DNA of 27,307 nucleotides from CADEFF01 sp964569315 (GCA_964569315.1 CAZMUZ010000044.1:1-27307), one strand, 5' to 3'; positions 8,995 to 16,752 are shown, counted from the first letter of the stretch. Translations and numbers: made by a program. Notes: a model not told the origin generated them from the sequence alone.

Positions 8995-9102
8995 AATAAT
9001 ATTTTTCCTATAGCCTCCGATGCCCACATACTGCGGCCTTGGCGGCGCTGTCGATCGGCAGCTTCCGTCGCCCGAGCAAGCCCAATCCGCAGGAGAGTGC
9101 CG

Positions 9103-10458
9103 ATGCCGTCGCCCCTCAGAGGACCCTACGCCGCCTACAAGCGACAGGCCTCGAGCGGCGAGGATGCCGAACTCACCCATGTCGAGCGCGGCTCGCCCTG
9201 CGGCGAGTATCTTCGCCGCTTCTGGCAGCCGGTGGCGCTCTCCGCCGATCTCAAGGACCTGCCCGTCCGCATCCGGATCATGGGCGAGGACCTGGTGCTG
9301 TTCCGCGATCTCCGCGGCCGCACCGGCCTGCTCGAGCTGCATTGCTGCCATCGCCGCAGCTCGCTCGAGTTCGGCAAGATCTGCGAGAGCGGCATCCGCT
9401 GCGCCTATCACGGCTGGCAGTACGACGTGGATGGCCGGATCCTCGACACGCCGGGCGAGCCCGTCCGCAGCAAGATCAAGGAGAACGTGTTCCAGGGCGC
9501 CTATCCGACCCGGGAGTTCGAAGGAATCGTGTTCGCCTATATGGGTCCGCCCGACCGCATGCCGGAGTTTCCGATCTACGATCTCTACGAGAAGCCCGGC
9601 ACCCGCCTCGTGCCGGTCAAGGTCCACAGTCCCTGCAACTGGCTGCAGGTCCGCGAGAACGAGATGGACCCGATCCACATCACGTTCCTGCATACGCGGA
9701 CCTTCGGCACGCAGTTCGCCGAGGTGTTCCGGCCGGTGCCCACGCTGGAATTCATCGAGACGCCGGTCGGGATGATGTACATCACCACGCGGCGCTGGAA
9801 GGACGGCAAGGTCTATATCCGCTCGAACGACATGGTGCTGCCGAACCTGGCGCGGGTCGCCGGCATCGAGGATGCCGAAGGCGACAAGGAGATCCTGTTC
9901 GACCGGCGCAACGGCGGGACCAACTGGATCGTCCCGATCGACAACGAGAGCTGCTGGACGATCGGCTGGGACGACGAGGAAAAGCTCGTCGGCGTGCCGG
10001 GTCTCGACGCCTATATCGATCGCTCTGTCCGCGAGAATGCGCGCCCGACCGGCGCCTTCGACGTCGGTCAGACGGGCGAGCCCAGCTACGAGCAGCGGCA
10101 GCGCGCGCCCGGCGACTGGGATGTCTGGGTTTCGCAGGGCCGTATCACCTATCACGACCAGGAAAATCTGGCCCATTCGGACGGCGGGGTCGCGATGTAC
10201 CGCAAGCTCGTCCGGCGCGGCATCCGCGCGGTCGCCGAAGGGCGCGATCCGAAGGGCTGGGCCGGCACCAACGGGCAGGTGCGCCGCACCTATTCGCACA
10301 ACTCCGTCATCTTCCTGCCGGAGGAGTCCGACCCGGAGACCGATGCGCGGCAGCGGGCCGAGGCGGCGCGGAAGCTGACCGACCGCATCCTGCAGGGCGA
10401 GATCAGGCCCTATGTGGAGCAGCGCACCTCGGATGCCCAGCCGAAGGTGAACGCCTGA
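9103..10458 (+). CDS. Rieske [2Fe-2S] ring-hydroxylating oxygenase, alpha subunit
   Basis: This 451-residue protein has an N-terminal Rieske domain with C81-x-H83 and C100-x2-H103 as cluster ligands, 16 residues apart, and a catalytic domain with D189-x2-H192-x4-H197, the mononuclear iron site and bridging aspartate of this family. Such enzymes hydroxylate or O-demethylate aromatic and other cyclic compounds using O2 and electrons from a separate reductase. It most resembles the phthalate 4,5-dioxygenase-type, single-component oxygenases. ATG at 9103 has AGGAG seven bases upstream; a GTG six bases earlier would sit on that site. No reductase, ferredoxin or ring-cleavage gene is in the window, so the electron donor must be elsewhere. 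It is divergent from the LysR gene. Confidence 0.92.
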   Translation: MPSPLRGPYAAYKRQASSGEDAELTHVERGSPCGEYLRRFWQPVALSADLKDLPVRIRIMGEDLVLFRDLRGRTGLLELHCCHRRSSLEFGKICESGIRCAYHGWQYDVDGRILDTPGEPVRSKIKENVFQGAYPTREFEGIVFAYMGPPDRMPEFPIYDLYEKPGTRLVPVKVHSPCNWLQVRENEMDPIHITFLHTRTFGTQFAEVFRPVPTLEFIETPVGMMYITTRRWKDGKVYIRSNDMVLPNLARVAGIEDAEGDKEILFDRRNGGTNWIVPIDNESCWTIGWDDEEKLVGVPGLDAYIDRSVRENARPTGAFDVGQTGEPSYEQRQRAPGDWDVWVSQGRITYHDQENLAHSDGGVAMYRKLVRRGIRAVAEGRDPKGWAGTNGQVRRTYSHNSVIFLPEESDPETDARQRAEAARKLTDRILQGEIRPYVEQRTSDAQPKVNA

Positions 10459-10468
10459 TCGCGCGGCG

Positions 10469-10729
10469 CTAGCGATCGGCCGGAGGCGCCTTTCCCTCCG
10501 CGAGCGTTTCCAGCACGAAGACGCGCACCGCGCTCGAGAGATTGCGCCGTTCCTCGCCGGCTTGCGTGGCGCGGCGGTCGATCTCGGCCACGAGCGCGCT
10601 CACACTCACGCCCCGTTCTGCCGCGATGCGGCGGAGCCAGTCCCAGAAAGCGGCTTCGAGCGACAGGCTCGTTCGATGCCCGGCGATGGCGATGGAGCGT
10701 TTGGCGATGGCGTTCGGCCGGCGCGCCAT
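10469..10729 (-). CDS. Ribbon-helix-helix domain protein (RHH_4 type)
   Basis: This 86-residue protein contains RTSLSLEAAFWDWLRRIA (about residues 19-36) followed by SVSALVAEID and a conserved NLSSAVRVFVLE, the pattern of the alphaproteobacterial RHH_4 family. A ribbon-helix-helix fold implies a small dimeric DNA-binding regulator; its targets are unknown. The frame is open upstream inside fumC, but the ATG at 10729 gives the family length and follows the fumC stop by 11 bases, so the two genes are one transcription unit. It is not an obvious antitoxin, since no toxin gene adjoins it. It converges on the Rieske gene with a 10-bp gap. Confidence 0.85.
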   Translation of the reverse strand: MARRPNAIAKRSIAIAGHRTSLSLEAAFWDWLRRIAAERGVSVSALVAEIDRRATQAGEERRNLSSAVRVFVLETLAEGKAPPADR

Positions 10730-10740
10730 GAAGGCGGGGC

Positions 10741-12141
10741 TCAGCGCGGTCCCAGCATGTCGGACGGCTTCACCCACTGGTCGAACTGCTCGGCGGTGAG
10801 GAGCCCGAGCGCGAGTGCCGCCTCGCGCAGCGTGGTGTGCTCGGCATGCGCCTTCTTCGCGACCTTCGCCGCGTTGTCGTAGCCGATATGCGGGTTGAGC
10901 GCGGTCACCAGCATCAGCGACTGCTCGAGGAGCTGGCGGATGCGCTCGCGGTTCGGCTCGATGCCGATCACGCAATTGTCGGCGAAGCTGCGGCAGGCGT
11001 CGGCGATGAGCTTCCCCGATTGCAGCAGGTCGTAGATCATCACCGGCTTGAAGACGTTGAGCTCGAAATGGCCCTGGCTGCCGGCGACGGTGACGGTCAC
11101 GTGGTTGCCCATCACCTGGGCGGCGACCATGGTGAGCGCCTCGGCCTGGGTCGGGTTGACCTTGCCCGGCATGATCGAGGAGCCGGGCTCGTTCTCCGGC
11201 AGGGCAAGCTCGCCGAGGCCGGAGCGGGGGCCTGAGCCCGCAAGCCGGATGTCGTTCGCGATCTTCATGCAGGAGGCGGCGATCACATTGTAGGCGCCGG
11301 AAAGCTCCACGATCGCGTCATGCGCCGCCATCGCCTCGAACTTGTTGGTCGCCGTCGCGAAGGGGCAGCCGGTGATGCGCGCGACCTCGGCCGCGAAGGC
11401 CTCGTCGAATCCCCTGAAGGCATTGAGGCCGGTGCCGACGGCGGTGCCACCCTGGGCCAGCGGGTAGAGGCGCGGCAGCGCGGCTTCGAGCCGCGCGATG
11501 CCGAAGCCGATCTGCGCGGCATAGCCGGAAAATTCCTGGCCGAGCGTGATCGGCGTCGCGTCCTGGAGGTGGGTCCGGCCGATCTTGATGATGTCGGCGA
11601 AGGCCTTGGCCTTGGCGTCCAGCGCCTCCTGGAGATGGCGGAGCGCCGGAACCGCCTCGCGCACGACCTGCAGCACGGCGGCGATATGCATCGCCGTCGG
11701 GAAGCTGTCGTTGGAGGACTGGCCGAGATTGACCTGGTCGTTCGGATGGACCGGCTTCTTGTCGCCGCGCTTGCCGCCCAGGAGCTCGTTGGCGCGATTG
11801 GCGATGACCTCGTTGAGGTTCATGTTGGTCTGGGTGCCGGACCCGGTCTGCCAGACCACCAGCGGGAAATGCTCGTCGAGCTTGCCCTCCGCCACCTCGC
11901 GCGCGGCGGTCGCGATCGCTGCGCCGATCTTCCGGTCGAGCTTGCCGAGCTTCATGTTGGTCTCGGCGGCGGCGAGCTTCAGGATCCCGAAGGCATGGAT
12001 GAGGTCGAGCGGCATGCGCTCGCCGCCGATCCTGAAATTCTGCAGCGAACGCTGCGTCTGCGCGCCCCAGAGCCGATCCGCCGGCACCGCGATCTCGCCC
12101 ATCGAGTCGCTTTCCATGCGGGTTTTCGAATGATCGGTCAT
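10741..12141 (-). CDS. fumC: Class II fumarate hydratase
   Basis: This 466-residue protein interconverts fumarate and L-malate in the TCA cycle and belongs to the aspartase/fumarase superfamily. Conserved blocks are VWQTGSGTQTNMN (97-109), NDQVNLGQSSND (134-145), GRTHLQDATP (188-197, with the catalytic-site histidine) and the family signature GSSIMPGKVN (320-329) carrying the catalytic serine loop. It is an oxygen-stable, homotetrameric, iron-free enzyme in this class. The ATG at 12141 follows an AGGGAG ribosome-binding site; an upstream in-frame start at 12186 would add 15 residues unlike the family. The gene leads into the RHH protein downstream. Confidence 0.96.
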   Translation of the reverse strand: MTDHSKTRMESDSMGEIAVPADRLWGAQTQRSLQNFRIGGERMPLDLIHAFGILKLAAAETNMKLGKLDRKIGAAIATAAREVAEGKLDEHFPLVVWQTGSGTQTNMNLNEVIANRANELLGGKRGDKKPVHPNDQVNLGQSSNDSFPTAMHIAAVLQVVREAVPALRHLQEALDAKAKAFADIIKIGRTHLQDATPITLGQEFSGYAAQIGFGIARLEAALPRLYPLAQGGTAVGTGLNAFRGFDEAFAAEVARITGCPFATATNKFEAMAAHDAIVELSGAYNVIAASCMKIANDIRLAGSGPRSGLGELALPENEPGSSIMPGKVNPTQAEALTMVAAQVMGNHVTVTVAGSQGHFELNVFKPVMIYDLLQSGKLIADACRSFADNCVIGIEPNRERIRQLLEQSLMLVTALNPHIGYDNAAKVAKKAHAEHTTLREAALALGLLTAEQFDQWVKPSDMLGPR

Positions 12142-12208
12142 GCGGCGCTCCCTGGCAGTCCGTTCGCGCGCTTCTTCTAGCGGCAATCCGCCGGGGGCGG
12201 AAGGGGAC

Positions 12209-12226
12209 TAGCGACCGCCGCGGCGG
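12209..12226. repeat. 18-bp direct repeat, copy 1
   Basis: TAGCGACCGCCGCGGCGG is identical to 13786-13803. Read on the minus strand with the preceding C, it spells R-R-G-G-R followed by a TAG stop, the same C-terminus as the tfoX-like protein, so it looks like the detached original 3' end of that gene. Confidence 0.8.
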
Positions 12227-12245
12227 ACCGGGCAGGTGATGCCGC

Positions 12246-13583
12246 CTACTCCGCCTCGGAAAAGGTCATCTCCGGCGGTGGCTCGCGCAGCATCCTGGTC
12301 AGATAGAGCAGCCAGCCGAACCCGACGATCAGCCATATGGCTCCTGCAGTCAGGGCGTTGACATCCAGATGGGTCAGCAGCCAGACGATGACCGCAAGAC
12401 CGATCAGCGGCTGGATCACCCACGACACCACGCCGCGCCGCGTATCGCCGCGCTGACGCAGATACAGGGCGATGACGGAGATGTTCACGAAGGCGAACGC
12501 CGCGAATGCACCGAAGTTGATGAACGACGTGGACGCCGAAACGGTCAGACCCAGCGCGATCAGGCCCACGGCGCCGGTCAGCAGCAGATTAAACACCGGG
12601 GTACGGTACTTCGGCGAGACGTAGGCGAAGACGCGGCTCGGCAGGACGCCATCACGGCCCATGGCGAACATCAGCCGCGCGCCCGCCGCCTGGATCGGGA
12701 TGCCCGCCGTGAACTGCGCCACGATTACGGTCGCCAGGAAGATCGCACCGAAGAGATCGCCAGCGATCATCTTCGCGATGTCCAGTGCGGCGCTGTCCGG
12801 GTTCTCGAACACGCCGCCCGGATGCACCAGTTGCGTCACATAGGAGACGATCACGAAGATGCCGCCCGCAAGCAGCGCAGTCAGCATGATCGCACGAGGT
12901 ATGGTCTTGCGCGGCTCGACCGCCTCCTCGGCGAAGGTACTCACCGCATCGAAACCGATAAAGCTGTAGGCGGTCAGCGCGGCTCCAGCGGATATGGCGG
13001 TAATGGTGGAGGTCGCGTTCCAGAACGGCGCCACCGAGAAGATTCCACCGACCCCTTCGGCGTCGATCACATGTCCCAGCGAGAACAGCATGAAGAACAG
13101 CAGCACCAGGATCTGGAACGAGATCAGGATGATGTTCACCCGGGTGGCGAGCTTGATGCCGAGTACGTTCAATGCCGTGGTGAGAACGATGAAAGCGATC
13201 AGGAAAACCCAGCCCGGAACCTCCGGAAACTGATTCACGAGATACGCCGTGCCGATAAGCCACACCACCATAGGGAGAAAGAAATAATCGAGCAGGATCA
13301 CCCAGCCCACCATGAAACCGATACGTGGCCCGATCGTCCTGCGTGCATAAGTGTAAGCGGAGCCGGCGACAGGGAACTCCCGGGCCATTTTGCCGTAGCT
13401 CATGGCGGTGAACAGCATCGCTACCGTGGTGATCAGATACGCCGAGGCGAGCGCTCCGTTGCTCGCTTCGGCGAAGACGCCGAAAGTCGTCAGCACGATA
13501 AACGGCGTGACGTAGGCCACACCGAAGAGAACCATGGGGAACAGCGTAACCGTGCGTTCCAGCCGCTGCGGTGACTCAGCCAT
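12246..13583 (-). CDS. APC superfamily permease, putrescine importer (PuuP)-like
   Basis: This 445-residue protein has about 12 hydrophobic helices. It shares distinctive stretches with the E. coli putrescine importer PuuP as I remember it: FGVAYVTPF near the start, SYGKMAREFPVAGSAYTYA, IGFMVGW followed by LLDYFFLPM, SFIGFDAVSTFAEEAVEP and AMGRDGVLP. It therefore probably imports an amine or amino acid by proton symport at the inner membrane; putrescine is the best guess. The ATG at 13583 has AAAGGAG eight bases upstream; the longer frame to 13652 runs into transposase debris. No puu catabolic genes adjoin it. Codon choice looks less GC-biased than in the neighbours, and the gene lies inside a probable insertion, both suggesting horizontal transfer. 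Confidence 0.85.
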   Translation of the reverse strand: MAESPQRLERTVTLFPMVLFGVAYVTPFIVLTTFGVFAEASNGALASAYLITTVAMLFTAMSYGKMAREFPVAGSAYTYARRTIGPRIGFMVGWVILLDYFFLPMVVWLIGTAYLVNQFPEVPGWVFLIAFIVLTTALNVLGIKLATRVNIILISFQILVLLFFMLFSLGHVIDAEGVGGIFSVAPFWNATSTITAISAGAALTAYSFIGFDAVSTFAEEAVEPRKTIPRAIMLTALLAGGIFVIVSYVTQLVHPGGVFENPDSAALDIAKMIAGDLFGAIFLATVIVAQFTAGIPIQAAGARLMFAMGRDGVLPSRVFAYVSPKYRTPVFNLLLTGAVGLIALGLTVSASTSFINFGAFAAFAFVNISVIALYLRQRGDTRRGVVSWVIQPLIGLAVIVWLLTHLDVNALTAGAIWLIVGFGWLLYLTRMLREPPPEMTFSEAE

Positions 13584-13608
13584 TTGTTTTCTCCTTTGCC
13601 GGCGATAG

Positions 13609-13788
13609 GGCAGCCACGTCCAACTTCGAGAGGATCTGGCCGCCTTCCTCAATGCCTACATCTTCGCCAAGCGACTAAAGACCCTCAAGGGTCTCACACC
13701 ATATGAACACATCCGCAAAGCCTGGGCAGACCAACCCGATCGATCGAGATACGATCCAGCCTACCTCGCACAGGGACCAAACACTTAG
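13609..13788 (+). pseudogene. IS481-family transposase, C-terminal remnant
   Basis: Translating from 13609 gives 59 residues ending in TAG. The run LAAFLNAYIFAKRLKTLKGL, then TPYEHIRKAW and a terminal GPNT, matches the C-terminal end of IS481-family transposases (typically FLxAYNFAxRLKTLKGLTPYE through GLNT). A stop at 13606 and the permease start at 13583 leave no room for the catalytic DDE core, so this is a fragment of an element once much longer. It has no start codon of its own. It ends exactly where the second 18-bp repeat starts, sharing the TAG. Confidence 0.82.
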
Positions 13789-14207
13789 CGACCGCCGCGG
13801 CGGGCGCGACGGGAGCCGGCCTTTCGGTTCGGCTGACGCGGCGCTGCCGGCTTTCTTCGCCGTGGCGCGGGCTCGTCCGGATCGCGAGCCCGGAGCGAGG
13901 CGGCACGGGCTTTCGTTGCCCAATCCTGCAGCGCCTCCGGTTCCTCGAGGATAGCGGGCGGCACCTCCCAGTAGGACATGGCGATGGTGCGGCCCCGGCT
14001 GACATAGAGGAAGGGCTTCGATCCGGCCGCCTCGTAGTCGGATCGGGTCCGGTCGTCCGCCTTGAAGAAGGCGGTGTCGTCATAGACGAGCCCCATCACC
14101 ACCCCGTCGAGATAGAGGGCGATGCCGCCGAACATGCGACGCAGGGTGGGACGCCCGGCCGGTTCGAGCGCTTCGAGAAGATAGTCGGCAAGCGCCGCGT
14201 CGCTCAT
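13785..14207 (-). CDS. TfoX/Sxy N-terminal domain protein
   Basis: This 140-residue protein contains the TfoX_N fold: LRRMFGGIALYLDGVVMGLVYDD, in part (residues 22-44), then FFKADD and SYWEVPPAILEEPEALQDWA. It ends in a highly basic tail rich in Arg, Lys, Pro and Ala (about 109-140). TfoX/Sxy regulates competence with CRP in gammaproteobacteria, but short stand-alone TfoX_N proteins of alphaproteobacteria have no proven role; the basic tail suggests nucleic-acid contact. The ATG at 14207 is four bases beyond the stop of the upstream glycosyltransferase gene, so translation is probably coupled. The stop codon and last codons lie in the 18-bp repeat at the edge of an insertion. Confidence 0.85.
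   Translation of the reverse strand: MSDAALADYLLEALEPAGRPTLRRMFGGIALYLDGVVMGLVYDDTAFFKADDRTRSDYEAAGSKPFLYVSRGRTIAMSYWEVPPAILEEPEALQDWATKARAASLRARDPDEPAPRRRKPAAPRQPNRKAGSRRARRGGR
13786..13803. repeat. 18-bp direct repeat, copy 2
   Basis: Identical to 12209-12226. This copy forms the present 3' end of the tfoX-like gene. The base before it is T instead of C, which changes that gene's stop from TAG to TAA and supports a junction here. Confidence 0.8.
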
Positions 14208-14211
14208 GCTC

Positions 14212-15108
14212 TCACCCTGTCGATCGCTTCGAACGCAGCAGGAGGAACGGCGCCCGCAACAGGAACCGCAGCCCGAAGGCAAGCGCGAGTGCGCGGGTCG
14301 CGAGCCAGCCATGGCTTGCCGTGAAGTTCTTGGCGAAGTAGCGCGCGAAGCCGCGCGTCTTCTGCCATTCGACCCAGAGCGGTGCTGCCGCGCTGCTGCC
14401 CTTCTCGTGCCGCAGCGCCACGCCCGGGACGAAATAGACGCCGCCGCCGGCGCGCCGGACCTGCAGGCAGAAATCGATATCCTCGACATGGAGGAAATAT
14501 CCTTCGTCCAGCCCGCCGACCGCGCGGTAATCCTCCGTCGGCACCAGCATGCAGGCGCCGCTGACGGTCGCCATCGCCAGGGTCGCGTCGGGCAGCGCGT
14601 CCTCATGCCGGTTGAAGGCCCGCACCCGCCGGCGGCCGAGCGCGTGCCAGAACTCGCCGATCGCGCTTGCCGGCGTGAGCTCGCCGCGGCGGGAGCCGCG
14701 CTGGTCGCGACCGTCCGCGTCCAGAACGCGGCAGCCGGCGAGCCAGGGCCGCGGCAGGTCGCGCGTCTCGGCGAGGAAGCGTCCGAGGCCTCCCGGCGGC
14801 ATGAGGCTGTCCGGGTTGATCAGCAGCAGATGGGAACAGCGCGCTTCGCGTACGCCGAGATTGGTCGCGGCGGCGAAGCCGAGGTTCCGATCGAGCGGGC
14901 GATAGAGGAGGCGCGGCTCGTGCGCGGCGCGGGCGGCAATCGCCGCGCGCACCGGTGCCGGATTGCCGTTATCGACGAGAACGAGCTGGCCGAGCTCCGG
15001 CTGCGCCAGCAGGCTCTCGATGCCGCGAAGCAGCCAGTCGCCGGTGTGATAGGTGACCATGACGGCGCTGACCGAGGAGGCGGCAGGCGAGGGGGAAGCG
15101 GCAGCCAT
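14212..15108 (-). CDS. Family 2 glycosyltransferase (WbbL/rhamnosyltransferase-like)
   Basis: This 298-residue protein has the GT-A fold of GT2 enzymes: AVMVTYHTGDWL (residues 15-26) for the nucleotide-sugar site, LVLVDNGN, NPDS as the DxD-like metal site, and HVEDIDFCLQVRRAG holding the ED-x-D catalytic acid region. A hydrophobic amphipathic segment near the C-terminus (LALAFGLRFLLRAPFLLL) suggests membrane association. It probably transfers a sugar from a nucleotide donor to a surface polysaccharide or lipid-linked acceptor; the sugar cannot be told. It is the second of two adjacent GT2 genes, 65 bp after the first and four bases before the tfoX-like gene. Confidence 0.88.
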   Translation of the reverse strand: MAAASPSPAASSVSAVMVTYHTGDWLLRGIESLLAQPELGQLVLVDNGNPAPVRAAIAARAAHEPRLLYRPLDRNLGFAAATNLGVREARCSHLLLINPDSLMPPGGLGRFLAETRDLPRPWLAGCRVLDADGRDQRGSRRGELTPASAIGEFWHALGRRRVRAFNRHEDALPDATLAMATVSGACMLVPTEDYRAVGGLDEGYFLHVEDIDFCLQVRRAGGGVYFVPGVALRHEKGSSAAAPLWVEWQKTRGFARYFAKNFTASHGWLATRALALAFGLRFLLRAPFLLLRSKRSTG

Positions 15109-15173
15109 GACGGCGGAGTCTAGCCTGCGGCGGCGGCCGCGTCAGTGGCGAAGCCGCCGCCGAACGCCGCCGC

Positions 15174-16202
15174 TCATTCGCCGGCCCGCAGCGGCCGGAG
15201 ACGGGGGCTGCGGCGGAAGGGGAGGAGCGGCGACCAGGAGAGCATACTAAGAATGTTGGCGAGCGGCACCTGCCGCCGCCGCTGGATCTCGCGACGGCTG
15301 CGCCACATGCCCGGAATCCCGCCGATGGCATCCCAGGTGCCATGCAGTGCCGCGCCGCCACGCCCGCGCAGGCTGCTCAGCAGCACCAGCAGGACGGAGG
15401 CGAAGACGTAAGCCGGCAGCAGCGGCCAGAGCAGTGCCGCGGGCATGTTCTTGAGGAACACCCAGTAGCGGTTGCGGATGCTGTGATAGACGGTGAAGGC
15501 GCTGTAGCGGCCGGCCGATGCGGAGCCCGCGTGATGCACGACCGCATCGCCGACCTGCAGCGCCCGATGACCCTGAAGCCTGAGGCGGAAGGCGAGATCG
15601 ACGTCCTCGCCGTAGCAGAAGAACCGCTCGTCGAAGCCGCCGACGGCGAGAAAATCCGTGCGCCGGTAAAGCGCGGCGGCAGCGCAGGGGCTGAAGGTCT
15701 CGCCGCTCCGTTCGCAGCTCCCGAGCGGCCAGCCATAGGCGCCGCGCCAATAGACGCCGGACGCGTGATAGACGTCGCCGACGCCGTCGAACCGATCGGG
15801 GGCGTCGAGGCGGATCTGGGTGGAACCGAACATCGCGATGTCCGGATGCCGCTCGACGGCGGCCATCAGGGCCGCGAGCCAGTCCGGCTCCGGCAACGCA
15901 TCGGGATTGAGCATCGCGACCCAGGGCGTCGCCGAAAGCTCGCTCGCGCGGTTGTTCGCCGCGGCGAACCCGAGATTCTCTCCCATTCGCACGAGCCGGG
16001 TGCGGTCGCCGAGCGGCGGCAGCGATTCGATCGAGCCGTCGGTCGACCGGTTGTCGACGATCAGCGTCACGAAATCGCGGAAGTTCTGGCGGGAAAGCCC
16101 TTCGAGGCAACGCGCGAGATAGGCGCCCGAGTTGTAGGCGACGAGAACGACCGTAACGGCGGCCGGCGGAAGGCTCGCCGCGAGGGGCGCTGAGATCGCC
16201 AC
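15174..16202 (-). CDS. Family 2 glycosyltransferase
   Basis: This 342-residue GT2 enzyme shows VVLVAYNSGAYL (residues 18-29), LIVDNRSTDGS, NPDALPEPDW as the DxD-like site and YGEDVDLAFRLRLQG with the catalytic ED-x-D. A hydrophobic segment follows (ALLWPLLPAYVFASVLLVLL), so it is probably held at the inner membrane and acts in surface glycan assembly. The start is a GTG at 16202, 18 bases after the sspB stop; the first 15 residues are poorly conserved and the ribosome-binding site is weak, so a slightly later start is possible. It resembles the next glycosyltransferase in fold and motifs, and the two may be an old duplication with divergent specificities. Confidence 0.87.
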   Translation of the reverse strand: MAISAPLAASLPPAAVTVVLVAYNSGAYLARCLEGLSRQNFRDFVTLIVDNRSTDGSIESLPPLGDRTRLVRMGENLGFAAANNRASELSATPWVAMLNPDALPEPDWLAALMAAVERHPDIAMFGSTQIRLDAPDRFDGVGDVYHASGVYWRGAYGWPLGSCERSGETFSPCAAAALYRRTDFLAVGGFDERFFCYGEDVDLAFRLRLQGHRALQVGDAVVHHAGSASAGRYSAFTVYHSIRNRYWVFLKNMPAALLWPLLPAYVFASVLLVLLSSLRGRGGAALHGTWDAIGGIPGMWRSRREIQRRRQVPLANILSMLSWSPLLPFRRSPRLRPLRAGE

Positions 16203-16220
16203 GATCGGGGAAGGCGCGCG

Positions 16221-16703
16221 CTATTTCTTGCGGAAGGTGTCGAGCGCGACCACTTCGCCGACCGGCTTTTCGCCCTTGCTCTCGGGCTGTCGATTGGAAT
16301 CCGGGACGCTCGGCAGGGTGGCCGGGCGCAGGGTGCCGCCGACCGGCGGGCGCGCCTCGAACTGCAGGCCGAACTTCACGGAGGGGTCGGCGAAGCCGGT
16401 GATCGCGACGAAGGGGATCACGAGGCGCTCCTGCTGCCCGCCGAAGCTGAGGGTCACGCGGAAGAGCGTCGGTTCGATTTCCAGCCCCCAATATTGGTGC
16501 TGGAGCACGATCGTCATCTCGCGCGGATATTGCTGACGGAGCCGTTCCGGAATCAGCACGTCGGAGCGATCGGTGCGGAAGGTGATGTAGAAATGGTGTT
16601 GGCCGGGCAGGCCGCGTTCCAGCGCGCGCGTCAGCGCGTCGCTCACGACCTGGCGCAGCGCATTCTCGACCATCAGCTCGTATTTGAAGCCGTCTTCCGG
16701 CAT
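16221..16703 (-). CDS. sspB: ClpXP adaptor SspB, alphaproteobacterial type
   Basis: This 160-residue protein has the conserved SspB core: LPGQHHFYITFRT (residues 32-44), YPREMTIVLQHQYWGLE, FRVTLSFGG and a C-terminal DPSVKFGLQFE. SspB dimers bind the ssrA peptide tag and hand tagged proteins to ClpXP. After the core comes a flexible linker (about 118-148) and a short conserved tail, VVALDTFRKK, in the position of the ClpX-binding (XB) peptide. The ATG at 16703 has a GGGGGA ribosome-binding site. The gene lies about 40 bases after the end of ssrA, the gene that encodes the tag it recognises, and leads into the glycosyltransferase genes after 18 bases. Confidence 0.95.
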   Translation of the reverse strand: MPEDGFKYELMVENALRQVVSDALTRALERGLPGQHHFYITFRTDRSDVLIPERLRQQYPREMTIVLQHQYWGLEIEPTLFRVTLSFGGQQERLVIPFVAITGFADPSVKFGLQFEARPPVGGTLRPATLPSVPDSNRQPESKGEKPVGEVVALDTFRKK

Positions 16704-16752
16704 GCCGTCCCCCTGTCATTCACCGGTCGGCCGCTTCTTCGGGGTCGGCACG

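Larger units (their letters stand above)
12209..13785. mobile_element. Probable insertion carrying a permease and a transposase remnant
   Basis: The segment between the two 18-bp repeats, counting one copy, is 1577 bp. It holds one complete permease gene and the C-terminal piece of an IS481-type transposase. One repeat copy is the true 3' end of the tfoX-like gene and the other is its duplicate, so deleting the segment would restore a direct tfoX-fumC neighbourhood. Terminal inverted repeats were not found. The mechanism could be IS-mediated, or recombination at the GCCGCGGCGG microhomology. Confidence 0.5.

Noticed and set aside
10469..10729. The RHH protein as the antitoxin of a toxin-antitoxin pair
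   Set aside because: Its neighbours are fumC and the Rieske gene; there is no small toxin-like frame beside it and the sequence matches the RHH_4 family instead.
12208..12423. A 71-codon minus-strand frame ending in the same R-R-G-G-R as the tfoX-like protein
   Set aside because: Apart from the shared repeat it overlaps the permease 3' end out of frame and has no TfoX domain, so it is not a second tfoX gene.
12369..13574. A 401-codon open frame on the plus strand
   Set aside because: It is antisense to the permease gene; the product is full of Asp, His, Arg and Gln as expected for the complement of hydrophobic codons.
15247..16719. A 490-codon minus-strand frame across sspB and the glycosyltransferase gene
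   Set aside because: It is a shifted frame of two well-supported genes; composition is Arg/Ala-rich and domain-free.
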